Below are positions 8,676 to 17,063 of a stretch of DNA of 64,000 nt, piece by piece. The first letter of the stretch is position 1; each line of letters begins with the position of its first letter. The notes under the pieces are model-generated. The model worked only from the letters and a program-made list of their open reading frames with translations. It searched no databases and was not told the origin of the DNA. Position numbers and translations under genes: made by a program. Origin of the DNA: Denitratimonas sp037478135 (lineage in GTDB: Bacteria; Pseudomonadota; Gammaproteobacteria; Xanthomonadales; Xanthomonadaceae); contig NZ_JBBHDV010000010.1 of the NCBI RefSeq assembly GCF_037478135.1, positions 65,734 to 129,733 of the forward strand, written 5' to 3'.

Positions 8676-10298
8676 ATGTCCGCTTCCGCCTACGCCACGC
8701 ATCTGGACCGCAACCGCGCCAACTTCACCCCGCTGTCGCCGCTCAGCCTGCTGCGCAAGAGTGCGACGCTGTATCCGGATCATCTGGCCGTGGTGCATGG
8801 CGAACGGCGACTTTCCTGGGGCGAGGTCCATCGCCGCTGCCGGCAACTGGCCAGCGCACTGGAGCAGCGCGGCATCGGCCCGGGCGACACCGTGGCGGCG
8901 ATGCTGCCGAATGTGCCGGCGATGGTGGAACTGCATTTCGGCCCGGCCATGCTCGGCGCGGTGCTGAACACGCTCAACACCCGGCTCGACGCCCAGACCC
9001 TGGCCTTCATGCTCGACCACGGCGGCGCGCGGGTGCTGTTCACCGATCCGGAATACGCCGATGTCATCGCCCAGGCGCTGACTCTGTGCCGGCAGCCGCC
9101 GCTGGTGATCGACGTGGACGATGTGCTGTATCCGGATACCCGCCGCATCGGCGAACTGGAGTACGAACAGTTCCTGGCGCAGGGCGATGCCGGCTTCGAA
9201 CCGCGCCTGCCGGCCGACGAGTGGGATGCGATCTCGCTCAACTACACCTCCGGCACCACCGGCGACCCAAAGGGCGTGGTCTACCACCACCGCGGCGCCT
9301 ATCTGAACGCGATCGCCAACGTGCTGGACTGGAGCATGCCGCAGCACGCGGTCTATCTGTGGACGCTGCCGATGTTCCACTGCAACGGCTGGTGTTTCCC
9401 GTGGACGCTGGCGGCGGTGGCCGGCACCCATGTCTGCCTGCGGCGCTTCGATGCGGGCGAGGTGTTCGCGTTGATGCGTGAGCACGGCGTCACCCATTTC
9501 TGCGGCGCCCCGATCATCCTCAGCTCGCTGGTGCACGCCCCGGCGGAACTCAAACAGGGCGTGTCCGGGGTCAAATGCCTGGTGGCCGGCGCCGCTCCGC
9601 CGGCGGCGGTGATCGAGGGCATGGAGCGCATGGGTTTCGACGTGACCCATGTCTACGGCCTGACCGAAACCTACGGCCCGGCCTCGGTCTGCATCAAGCG
9701 TGCGCACTGGGACGAACTGCCACTGGAACAGCGCGCCGAAATGAATGCGCGCCAGGGTATGGCATGCCTGCTGCAGGAAGACATGGTGGTGATGGATCCG
9801 GACACGATGCAGCCGGTGCCGGCCGACGGCGAAACCATCGGCGAAATCATGTATCGCGGCAATCTGACGATGAAGGGCTATCTGAAAAACCCCGGCGCCA
9901 CCGATGCCGCGTTCGCCGGCGGCTGGTTCCATACCGGCGATCTGGCTGTGCTGTACCCGGACGGCTACGTCAAGATCCGCGACCGTTCCAAGGACGTGAT
10001 CATCTCCGGCGGCGAGAACATTTCCTCGCTGGAGGTGGAAGACGTGCTGTGTCGGCATCCGGCGGTGATGGTGGCCGCCGTGGTCGCGCGGCCGGACGAG
10101 AAATGGGGCGAAACGCCGTGCGCCTTCGTCGAACTGCGCCCCGGCGCCAGCACCACCGAGGCCGAGCTGATTGCCCACTGCCGCGAGCACATGGCGCGTT
10201 TCAAGGTGCCCAAACACGTCGTGTTCGGTTCCTTGCCGCGCACCTCCACAGGCAAGGTGCAGAAGTTCATGCTGCGCGAGCAGGCCAAGCAGGCCTGA
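8676..10298 (+). CDS. AMP-forming acyl-CoA synthetase (medium-chain/DmdB-like)
   Basis: This 540-residue ANL-superfamily ligase has the P-loop YTSGTTGDPKG at residues 190-200, a WTLPMFHCNGWCFPW substrate segment, HVYGLTETYGP, the hinge KIRDRSKDVIISGGENISS, and a C-terminal TSTGKVQKF carrying the adenylation lysine. It activates a carboxylate with ATP and then transfers it to CoA. The family includes medium-chain and methylmercaptopropionate ligases; the substrate here is not determined. The start at 8676 is preceded by GGAG 9 bp upstream. It converges on the ELM1-like gene with 3 bp between stops. Confidence 0.9.
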   Translation: MSASAYATHLDRNRANFTPLSPLSLLRKSATLYPDHLAVVHGERRLSWGEVHRRCRQLASALEQRGIGPGDTVAAMLPNVPAMVELHFGPAMLGAVLNTLNTRLDAQTLAFMLDHGGARVLFTDPEYADVIAQALTLCRQPPLVIDVDDVLYPDTRRIGELEYEQFLAQGDAGFEPRLPADEWDAISLNYTSGTTGDPKGVVYHHRGAYLNAIANVLDWSMPQHAVYLWTLPMFHCNGWCFPWTLAAVAGTHVCLRRFDAGEVFALMREHGVTHFCGAPIILSSLVHAPAELKQGVSGVKCLVAGAAPPAAVIEGMERMGFDVTHVYGLTETYGPASVCIKRAHWDELPLEQRAEMNARQGMACLLQEDMVVMDPDTMQPVPADGETIGEIMYRGNLTMKGYLKNPGATDAAFAGGWFHTGDLAVLYPDGYVKIRDRSKDVIISGGENISSLEVEDVLCRHPAVMVAAVVARPDEKWGETPCAFVELRPGASTTEAELIAHCREHMARFKVPKHVVFGSLPRTSTGKVQKFMLREQAKQA

Positions 10299-10301
10299 GC
10301 C

Positions 10302-11291
10302 TCACTCGGCCTGCATCCACCCCAGCCGCTGTGCAACCAGAGCCGCGACCCGTGCGCTTTCACGCAAGGGTTCGACCGGCGGCAGCGGTCCTTTTTCATG
10401 CATGAAGCGCAGCCGCCCGCTGCGCTCAAGCTCGGCCACGAAACGCCCGACCTTGCCGCGCACCGGCTGCGGCGCAAACGTCAGCAGTTCGGCGCGGGTG
10501 GCGGCGGCTTCGCTGAGCATATTGACCGAATCCGGTGTCACCACCAGCACATCGGCCCAGCCCAGCATGCCGGCATAGGGATTGGCGCCATCTCCGGCAC
10601 CATGCCACTGGATGCCCGGCACCCCGGCGAACGCCTCGCGCGCAGCGGCACGCAGCCAGTCCGGGGTGCGGCGTGAACTGGTGAGCATCAGGCTGCCGCC
10701 GTCGCGTTCCAGCCGTACGCGCAAGGTTTTTTCCAGCTCCCGCCAATAGCCTTGATCCAGCCGCAGCGCGCGGGTCGGTCCACCGAGCAGCACGGCGTGG
10801 CGCGGCGCCGGCAGTGCGCCCAGTGCAGGAAACGCGGCGCGTGCCTGTTCCAGCCAGGCATCGTCGATGCGGTTCAGGCCGCCGAGCGTGGTGATCAGAT
10901 TGTCGCCGGCCAGCCCGTCGTGACGCGGCGCGATCACCAGGTCGTAATGCGACAGCGCGATGCGCGGATCAAGAATCTGCACACTGGCCCAATCACCGCC
11001 ACCCGACTCGCGCAGCAGTCGCGTCGCAAGCGCGGCCTGACGCCCGCAACCGATTGCCAGCGATGGCACATCGCCGGCTTCGGCCTTCAGCCAATGGGCG
11101 AATTCCGCACCGAAGGCCCGTGCCACCCCCGGCAGGCGGCGCGGCGCGATCCAGCGCCACGGCGCGCGTGCGCTCAGGCGCAACACCACCGGTTCCACGC
11201 CCAAGGCCTGCGCCAGCGCGACGGCCTGGTTCTCGTTGCCGGCCGCACCATCGCTGATCGCCAGCACGCGGCATGGCGCTACCGGATTCAT
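10302..11291 (-). CDS. ELM1-like (mitochondrial fission ELM1 family) protein
   Basis: The 329-residue product starts MNPVAPCRVLAISDGAAGNENQ. It shows the ELM1/DUF1022 pattern: an N-terminal SDGxxGxxxQ segment, IGCGRQAALATRLL, ILDPRIALSHYDLVIAPRHDGL, GGLNRI, and VVTPDSVNMLSEAAATR near the C-terminus. The fold resembles GT-B glycosyltransferases. The bacterial function is not established; a sugar-transfer or envelope role is plausible. The start ATG overlaps the LysR stop codon (ATGA), so it is translated with that regulator. An upstream in-frame start inside the LysR gene is not needed. Confidence 0.85.
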   Translation of the reverse strand: MNPVAPCRVLAISDGAAGNENQAVALAQALGVEPVVLRLSARAPWRWIAPRRLPGVARAFGAEFAHWLKAEAGDVPSLAIGCGRQAALATRLLRESGGGDWASVQILDPRIALSHYDLVIAPRHDGLAGDNLITTLGGLNRIDDAWLEQARAAFPALGALPAPRHAVLLGGPTRALRLDQGYWRELEKTLRVRLERDGGSLMLTSSRRTPDWLRAAAREAFAGVPGIQWHGAGDGANPYAGMLGWADVLVVTPDSVNMLSEAAATRAELLTFAPQPVRGKVGRFVAELERSGRLRFMHEKGPLPPVEPLRESARVAALVAQRLGWMQAE

Positions 11292-12217
11292 GCGATCGGC
11301 ACTCCACGCAGCGCGCCGCGCTGCGGACATTCGTTACCCAGCGCATGGCGCAGATGCTCCACCAATTGCTGGTTGCGACGCACGGTTTCGCGTTTGCGCG
11401 GCAGCACCGCCTTCATCGTCTTCTGCGGCAGCGTGTAGCCGGGCAGCACTTCCACCAGCCGGCCCGCTTCCAGCGACTGACGGGCCAGAAAGAACGGCAG
11501 GATCGCCACGCCCTCGCCTTCGACGGCAGCATCGTGCATCAGCGCGCCGCTGTTGGTGGTAAGGCGCGGATGCACCTGCACCCGGTGCACCTGCTGGCCC
11601 TCGCCGAAGCGCCATTGGTGTCCACTCTCGTGATACAGGTACTGGATGCAGTCATGTTCGCGCAGATCCGCCGGCACCTGCGGCACGCCGCGCGCCTCCA
11701 GATACGCCGGCGCCGCGCAGCACAACAGATCAAAGCGGAACAGTGGCTCTTCCTGGAACTGGCCGGAGATCTCGCCACGGTCGGTGATCACCATGTCGTA
11801 GCCCTCCTCCACCGGATTGACCGGGCCATCGTTGAGGGTCAGCTCCATCGTCAGCTCGGGGTGATCGCGCATGAAATCGGCCAGTGCGCGTCGCAACGCC
11901 TGCACCCCGAAGGCGGTCGGTGAGCTGATCCGCATCAGGCCGCGCAGTTCCAGATCGTGTGCGGAGATGCTGCTTTCCAGCGCGTCCAGATCTTCGATCA
12001 GCCCGGCCACGCGCTGCCGGTACAGTGCGCCGGATTCGGTCAGCCGCACCCGCCGCGTGGTGCGCACCAGCAGCGGCGTGCCCAGTTCCTTTTCCAGATA
12101 ATGGATGCGGCGCGTCACCAGCGACTTGGGAATGCCGAGCTGGCGCGCAGTCTCGGAGAAGTTCTCCACCTCGGCCACGCGCAGGAAGGTACGGATACAG
12201 CTGATGTGGTCCATCAT
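11288..12217 (-). CDS. LysR family transcriptional regulator
   Basis: This 309-residue protein has a winged HTH at residues 1-60 (FLRVAEVENFSETARQLGIPKSLVTRRIHYLEKELG, residues 11-46) and a periplasmic-binding-protein-like effector domain from about residue 90 (LMRISSPTAFGVQALR). It belongs to the CrgA/DsdC-like LTTR branch by overall pattern, which is an inference. It is divergently placed to the pirin gene, the usual LTTR target arrangement, and translationally coupled to the ELM1-like gene downstream. A candidate operator lies at 12243-12261. Confidence 0.92.
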   Translation of the reverse strand: MMDHISCIRTFLRVAEVENFSETARQLGIPKSLVTRRIHYLEKELGTPLLVRTTRRVRLTESGALYRQRVAGLIEDLDALESSISAHDLELRGLMRISSPTAFGVQALRRALADFMRDHPELTMELTLNDGPVNPVEEGYDMVITDRGEISGQFQEEPLFRFDLLCCAAPAYLEARGVPQVPADLREHDCIQYLYHESGHQWRFGEGQQVHRVQVHPRLTTNSGALMHDAAVEGEGVAILPFFLARQSLEAGRLVEVLPGYTLPQKTMKAVLPRKRETVRRNQQLVEHLRHALGNECPQRGALRGVPIA

Positions 12218-12242
12218 CGAAACCGGTGGCCGGATGCGTCAT

Positions 12243-12261
12243 TGTTCCATAACAGAGAACA
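12243..12261. promoter_or_regulatory. Candidate LysR operator (TGTTC-N9-GAACA)
   Basis: A 5-bp inverted repeat with 9-bp spacing lies 26 bp before the LysR start and 58 bp before the pirin start, in the only shared promoter region of these divergent genes. Confidence 0.45.
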
Positions 12262-12318
12262 CTAAATTCAGCCAAATCCGCCTTATCCCGTCACCAACGC
12301 GCCCATAGAATGGGTGGC

Positions 12319-13023
12319 ATGGACATCATCCGACATCCTTCCTGCGAACGCGGCCGTACCCGGCTGCCGTGGCTGGACAGCCGCCACAGCTTCTCGTTCG
12401 GGCACTACTACGAGCCGCGCCGCATGGGTTTTGGCGCGCTGCGTGTCATCAATGAGGACATCGTCGCGCCGGGTGCCGGTTTCCCGACGCATTCGCATGC
12501 CAACATGGAAATCGTCTCGATCGTGCTGGACGGTGCGCTGGCGCACCGCGACAGCCTCGGCAACAGCGAGACGATCCACAGCGGCGACGTGCAGCGCATG
12601 CGCGCCGGCAGCGGCATCGAACACAGCGAATACAACGCCTCGCAAACCGAACCGGTGCATTTCCTGCAGATCTGGCTGCTGCCACGGCAGCAGGACCAGA
12701 CGCCCGGCCACGTACAGCGCAGCTTTCCACCGGAAGAGCGTGACAACCGCTGGTGTCTGGTGGTGTCGCCCGACGGACGTGCCGACAGCCTGCCGATCGA
12801 CCAGCAGGCGCAGATCCACCTGACCCGGCTGGCCGCAGGCCGTACGCTGGAACACCCGCTCGAAACCGGACAGCGCGCCTGGCTCCAGCTCACCCGCGGC
12901 AACGCGCGCCTCAACGGCCAGGCACTGTCAGCCGGCGACGCCGCTGCGGTCTGCGGCAGCGGAACCCTGACACTGGAAGCCGACAGCCCGGTCGAGGCCT
13001 GCCTGTTCCAGTTGCAGGATTGA
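12319..13023 (+). CDS. Pirin family protein (YhhW-type)
   Basis: This 234-residue bicupin starts MDIIRHPSCERGRTRLPWLD. The N-terminal cupin carries the pirin signature FGHYYEPRRMGFGALRVINED, then FPTHSHANMEIVSIVLDGAL and SGIEHSEYN, which give the His/His/His/Glu metal site. The family includes quercetin 2,3-dioxygenases and nuclear pirins; the in vivo substrate is unknown. An ATG 9 bp upstream (12310) is an alternative start. The gene is divergent from the LysR gene and probably its target. Confidence 0.9.
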   Translation: MDIIRHPSCERGRTRLPWLDSRHSFSFGHYYEPRRMGFGALRVINEDIVAPGAGFPTHSHANMEIVSIVLDGALAHRDSLGNSETIHSGDVQRMRAGSGIEHSEYNASQTEPVHFLQIWLLPRQQDQTPGHVQRSFPPEERDNRWCLVVSPDGRADSLPIDQQAQIHLTRLAAGRTLEHPLETGQRAWLQLTRGNARLNGQALSAGDAAAVCGSGTLTLEADSPVEACLFQLQD

Positions 13024-13089
13024 GCCGCAACACGCCCACCATTCCCGTTCCACCCTTGGTTTTCTTGATTTCTCCAGGAGATTTTCCGC

Positions 13090-13698
13090 ATGACCCGAAC
13101 CATCCTCGACGACGCCGCGCTTGACCAGCTTTTCCTGCAGGCGCGCACCTTCGGTTTCCCGAACAACAGCTGGCTCGACAAGCCGGTCAGCACCGAGCAG
13201 TTGCAACGCATCTGGAACCTCGCCCGGATGGGTCCGACCGCCGCCAACACCTCTCCGGCGCGCGTGGTCTGGGTGGTGTCGCCCGAAGCCAAGGCGCGGC
13301 TGATGCCGCTGATGGACGAAGGCAACCGCGGCAAGACGCAGGAAGCACCGGCCACGGCCATCATCGGCATGGATCTGGATTTCTACGAGAAGCTGCCGTA
13401 TCTGCTGCCGCATACTGATGCCAAGTCCTGGTTCGAAGGTGCACCCGAAGACGTGCTGACCACGGTGGCGCTGCGCAACAGTTCGCTGCAAGGCGCCTAC
13501 CTGATGCTGGCCGCTCGCGCCATCGGCCTGGATTGCGGCCCGATGTCCGGTTTCGATGCGGCCGGGATCGAAGCCGAGTTCTTCCCCGACAGCCGCATCA
13601 AGGCCAATTTCATCTGCAACATCGGTTACGGCAATCCTGAAGGCCTGTTCCCGCGCAGCCCGCGCCTGTCCTTCGACGAAGCCACCCGCATCCTGTAA
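13090..13698 (+). CDS. rutE: RutE/HadB-type nitroreductase family protein
   Basis: The 202-residue protein has the pattern of malonic semialdehyde reductase RutE: LDQLFLQARTFGFPNNSWLD, RMGPTAANTSPARVVWVV for flavin binding, a MLAARAIGLDCGPMSGFD segment, and INCNIGYG-like NFICNIGYGNPEGL. The family reduces 3-oxo acids or nitro compounds with FMN and NAD(P)H. No other rut genes are nearby, so it may serve general detoxification. It follows the pirin gene by 66 bp and may be co-transcribed with it. GGAG ends 9 bp before the start. Confidence 0.87.
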   Translation: MTRTILDDAALDQLFLQARTFGFPNNSWLDKPVSTEQLQRIWNLARMGPTAANTSPARVVWVVSPEAKARLMPLMDEGNRGKTQEAPATAIIGMDLDFYEKLPYLLPHTDAKSWFEGAPEDVLTTVALRNSSLQGAYLMLAARAIGLDCGPMSGFDAAGIEAEFFPDSRIKANFICNIGYGNPEGLFPRSPRLSFDEATRIL

Positions 13699-13786
13699 AA
13701 CCGCGCTGCACCCAGCGCCGCTCCATGTCCATCGTTCCAGCGTTTCAATCCGTATCCTCCACATTCATATGCAAAGGAGTCACACC

Positions 13787-14365
13787 ATGTCGATCCGTCT
13801 GCTCGCCGCCGCCCTGGTCGCCGCCAGCCTCAGCGCCACCGCCGTGGCCGAACCGGTGACCTACACCATCGATCCGACCCACACCCAGATCAAGTTCACC
13901 TACAGCCACTTCGGCTACTCCACCATCACCGGCCGCTTCGATGCGACCGAGGGCACGGTGACCTACGATGCGGAAAACCCCTCCGCATCCAGCGTCGAGA
14001 TCACCACCCAGATCGCCAGCGTCAGCACCGGCGTGGCCAAGCTCGATGAGCACCTGCAGAAGGATGACTTCTTCGACGCGGCCACCTACCCGACCGCCAC
14101 CTTCAAGAGCACCAAAGTCGAAGATGCCGGCGACGGCAAGCTGAATCTGACCGGCGACCTGACGATCAAGGACGTGACCCTGCCGGCCAGTTTCCAGGTC
14201 ACCGTCAACAAGGTCGGCCCGCACCCGATGCACAAGAAGCCCAGCGCCGGTTTCGACGCTACTGGCAGCATCGAGCGTGGCGCCTTCGGCATCACCACCT
14301 ACCTCCCTGCCACCGGCCCGGAAGTGAAGCTGGATATCACGATCGAGGCCTCGGTCGAAGAGTGA
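13787..14365 (+). CDS. yceI: YceI family periplasmic lipid-binding protein
   Basis: The 192-residue product has a signal peptide (MSIRLLAAALVAASLSATAVA, cleavage after AVA). A YceI lipocalin-like barrel follows: YTIDPTHTQIKFTYSHFGYS, FDATEGTVTYD, LQKDDFFDAATYPTATFKS and the terminal TTYLPATGPEVKLDI. YceI proteins bind isoprenoid lipids in the periplasm; the physiological ligand is unknown. A strong AAAGGAGT site lies 7 bp before the ATG. A terminator hairpin follows at 14405. Confidence 0.94.
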   Translation: MSIRLLAAALVAASLSATAVAEPVTYTIDPTHTQIKFTYSHFGYSTITGRFDATEGTVTYDAENPSASSVEITTQIASVSTGVAKLDEHLQKDDFFDAATYPTATFKSTKVEDAGDGKLNLTGDLTIKDVTLPASFQVTVNKVGPHPMHKKPSAGFDATGSIERGAFGITTYLPATGPEVKLDITIEASVEE

Positions 14366-14404
14366 TCCCGCACCTCGTGGCGCGGCCTTCGCGTCACCCC
14401 TGAC

Positions 14405-14438
14405 AACCGCCGGCATCTACTCCAGGTGCCGGCGGTTT
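14405..14438 (+). terminator. Terminator after yceI
   Basis: AACCGCCGGCA (14405-14415) pairs perfectly with 14427-14437 across an 11-nt loop, and the stem ends in TTT. Confidence 0.6.
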
Positions 14439-14505
14439 GCCGCCTGCGGCTGCGGTATCGGTTGTCGCACGGTAGAATCGGCGTCTTCCCTCCGGGACCA
14501 GAGCC

Positions 14506-14694
14506 ATGACCGCCGCCGCCCAGCCTGCCAATACCGAAACCCGCTACGAAGTGACCCGCGCCGACCTGCCGCTGTCCTGCCCAATGCCCAGCATGGCGCT
14601 GTGGAACTCGCATCCGAAGGTGTACCTGCCGATCGAGGCCACCGGCCAGGCGCAGTGCCCTTACTGCAGCGCGCTGTACGTGCTCAAGGATTGA
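14506..14694 (+). CDS. Small zinc-finger (zf-CHCC) protein
   Basis: The 62-residue protein matches the zf-CHCC family: a short N-terminal tail, LPLSCPMPSMALWNSHPKVYL and CPYCSALYVL, giving Cys-His-Cys-Cys ligands. The fold is that of the NDUFS6 zinc subunit of complex I; the role of the stand-alone bacterial form is unknown. It sits 19 bp before the glycosyltransferase gene and may be the first gene of that transcript. A TAGAAT -10-like hexamer lies at 14473-14478. Confidence 0.88.
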   Translation: MTAAAQPANTETRYEVTRADLPLSCPMPSMALWNSHPKVYLPIEATGQAQCPYCSALYVLKD

Positions 14695-14713
14695 CCGCTT
14701 CGCACCAGGCAAC

Positions 14714-15829
14714 GTGAGTACGCCACTCACGGTGATGCAGCTGCTGCCGGCACTCCATTCCGGTGGCGTGGAACGCTCCACGATCGAAATCACCCAGGCC
14801 CTGACCCGCGCCGGACACCGCGCGCTGGTGGTCTCGGCCGGCGGCCGGCTGGTGGCCGATCTGGAAGCGGCCGGCGGCACCCATCTGACGCTGGAGATCG
14901 GGCGCAAGTCGCTGCTGACACTGCGCCATGTCTTCGGCCTGCGCCGGCTGATCGAACAGCATCGGCCGGACATCGTCCATGCCCGCTCGCGCCTGCCGGC
15001 CTGGATCGGCTGGTTCGCGCTGCGTGGCCTGCGCGGCGCAAAACCCGCCTTCGTCACTACCGTGCACGGCCTCAACTCGGTCAGCGCCTACAGCGCGATC
15101 ATGACGCGCGGGCAACGCGTGATCTGCGTCTCCGACACCGTGCGCGCTTATGTGCTGGCGCATTATCCGGACACCGATCCGGCCCGGCTGCGGGTCATCG
15201 AGCGCGGCGTGGATGCGGCCGATTTCCCGCGCGGCCACCGCACCAGCAAGACCTGGCGGGAAGCGTTTTTCACCGAATATCCGCTGCTGGCCGGGCGGCG
15301 CTGGTTCGTGCTGCCCGGGCGCGGCACCCGGCTCAAGGGCCATGCCGAGGCGATCGAACTCATCGCACGACTGCGCCGCGACGGCCACGATGTCGCGCTG
15401 CTGCTGCAGGGCGTGGTCGAAGCCGGGCGCGAGGCCTATCTGGCGCAACTGCGCGAACTGGCCGTGCGGCAGGGCGTGGCCGAGGCGATAGCCTTCGCCC
15501 CGCCCCGGCGCGACATCCGCGAGGTGATGGCCGAGGCCTTCGCGGTGCTGCAACTTTCCACCAAACCCGAAGCCTTCGGCCGTACCGTGGCGGAAGCCTT
15601 GGCGTTGGGCGTTCCGGTGCTGGGCTGGGATCGCGGCGGCGTCGGTGAACTGCTGGCGCGCGGCTTTGCCGAAGGTGCGATCCCGCCGGGCGACGCCGAT
15701 GCCCTGTTCGCGCGCGCGGCGCAGTGGCTGCAACAGCCGCCGCTGGTCGCGCCGTTCACGCCGCTGTCGTTGCAGGCGATGCAGGACGCGACGCTGGCCG
15801 TGTACCGCGAGGTGGCCGATGCGCGCTGA
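14714..15829 (+). CDS. GT4-family glycosyltransferase, probably LPS core
   Basis: The 371-residue GT-B enzyme begins at a GTG codon (MSTPLTVMQLLPALHSGGVE). It has the N-terminal GGVERSTIE donor-domain motif, HGLNSVSAYSAIM, and a C-terminal EX7E motif (Glu286/Glu294, in PEAFGRTVAEALALG). Its context, with an O-antigen ligase-like gene, lpxL and waaA, points to lipopolysaccharide assembly at the inner membrane. The sugar transferred cannot be read from the sequence. It overlaps the next gene by 11 bp. Confidence 0.9.
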   Translation: MSTPLTVMQLLPALHSGGVERSTIEITQALTRAGHRALVVSAGGRLVADLEAAGGTHLTLEIGRKSLLTLRHVFGLRRLIEQHRPDIVHARSRLPAWIGWFALRGLRGAKPAFVTTVHGLNSVSAYSAIMTRGQRVICVSDTVRAYVLAHYPDTDPARLRVIERGVDAADFPRGHRTSKTWREAFFTEYPLLAGRRWFVLPGRGTRLKGHAEAIELIARLRRDGHDVALLLQGVVEAGREAYLAQLRELAVRQGVAEAIAFAPPRRDIREVMAEAFAVLQLSTKPEAFGRTVAEALALGVPVLGWDRGGVGELLARGFAEGAIPPGDADALFARAAQWLQQPPLVAPFTPLSLQAMQDATLAVYREVADAR

Positions 15830-17063
15830 CGCTTTGCGCAGCCTGGCGCCCGCGCACTGGCTGCTGCTGGCCGCACTGGCGCTGCTGCCCTTCGGCATGG
15901 CCTCGGAACTGCCGGTGCTGGTCGGTGCCGTGCTCGGCGGCGTGGCACTGCTGTGCGGCCGGATCGATTGGCAACAGCCCGGTGTGAGACTGGCGTTGGC
16001 GCTGGGGCTGGCGTACTGGCTGCCGCAACTTCTTTCGGCCTTCGACAGCGCCGCACCGGGCAAGACCTGGGGCGAAGTGGCGCTGGACCTGCGCTTCGTG
16101 CCGTTCCTGCTGTACGCCGCCAACACCCCCAGCACACCGCGCACCGCCGACCTGCTCTGTGCCGGAGCCGCACTGATCGCAGTGTTCTGGTGCCTGGATG
16201 CGCTGTTGCAGGCCGTCACCGGGCTGAGTCTGGGCGGCGCGGCCACCAGCGACCGGCTCAGCGGCATCTTCGGTGCCGACAATCTCAAACTCGGCGGCGT
16301 GCTGGCGGTGCTGACGCCGTTCGTGCTGGTGCAGGCCTGGCAGCGAGGCAGGACGATGCTGCTGGCGCTGGCGGTAGTGATGTTGCTGGTGGTGATCCTG
16401 CTGGCCGGCGCGCGCGCCGCCTGGTTCGCGTTTGCACTGGGCGCGGCGCTGGTGTTCTGGCAGGCGTTGGGGCGCCGGCGTGCCATCACTGCGCTGCTGT
16501 CGCTGACGCTGGCGGTGCTGCTGGCCGGCATCGCCGGGTATTCGGTATCCGAGCGCTTCGCACAACGCGTGGATCGCACCGCCGCCGCGCTGAGCGGCGA
16601 CTACGCCGCGCTGGATCATGCGCTTTCCGGACGTCTTCCGATCTGGGAAACGTCCTGGCAGATGGGCCTGGCGCATCCGGTCAATGGGGTCGGGGTGCGT
16701 GCGTTCCGTTATGTGTATCCGGAGTTTGCCGCGCCGGATGACCCCTTCGTCGATATCGAAGGCGTCGAGGGCGCTTCGCATGCGCACCACATCGTGCTGG
16801 AGCTTTTCAGCGAAACCGGTCTGCTGGGGCTGGGGCTGTGGCTGGCTGCGATCATCTTCGCCTGGCGCGCCGCGCGCAGGATGCCGGAAACCGCACGCCA
16901 CCGCGCGCATCCGGCCAGCGTGGCACTGCTCGTCACGCTGTTCCCGCTCAATACCCATTACGCGGTGTATTCGGCGTTCTGGGGACTGACGCTGCTGTGG
17001 CTGGTGGCGGTGTGGCTGGTACTGCTCGGCGCTGAAAACGGAGCTGGCGCGGATCAGTCGTAG
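15819..17063 (+). CDS. O-antigen ligase / Wzy-type polymerase family membrane protein
   Basis: The 414-residue protein has about ten to twelve hydrophobic helices. It starts MRADALRSLAPAHWLLL inside the end of the glycosyltransferase gene. The Wzy_C (PF04932-type) region around residues 190-260 contains LAGARAAWFAF, followed by the periplasmic loop with LSGRLPIWETSWQM and SHAHHIVLELFSETGLLGL, features of WaaL-like ligases. It would join O-polysaccharide or another glycan to lipid A-core on the periplasmic face. Ligase and polymerase cannot be separated from sequence alone. The 3' end overlaps lpxL tail to tail by 10 bp. Confidence 0.85.
   Translation: MRADALRSLAPAHWLLLAALALLPFGMASELPVLVGAVLGGVALLCGRIDWQQPGVRLALALGLAYWLPQLLSAFDSAAPGKTWGEVALDLRFVPFLLYAANTPSTPRTADLLCAGAALIAVFWCLDALLQAVTGLSLGGAATSDRLSGIFGADNLKLGGVLAVLTPFVLVQAWQRGRTMLLALAVVMLLVVILLAGARAAWFAFALGAALVFWQALGRRRAITALLSLTLAVLLAGIAGYSVSERFAQRVDRTAAALSGDYAALDHALSGRLPIWETSWQMGLAHPVNGVGVRAFRYVYPEFAAPDDPFVDIEGVEGASHAHHIVLELFSETGLLGLGLWLAAIIFAWRAARRMPETARHRAHPASVALLVTLFPLNTHYAVYSAFWGLTLLWLVAVWLVLLGAENGAGADQS

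Noticed and set aside
8658..10217. A 519-codon minus-strand frame
   Set aside because: It is antisense to the acyl-CoA ligase, which has all ANL motifs.
14684..16579. A 631-codon minus-strand frame
   Set aside because: It is antisense to the glycosyltransferase and O-antigen ligase-like genes, whose motifs are clear.
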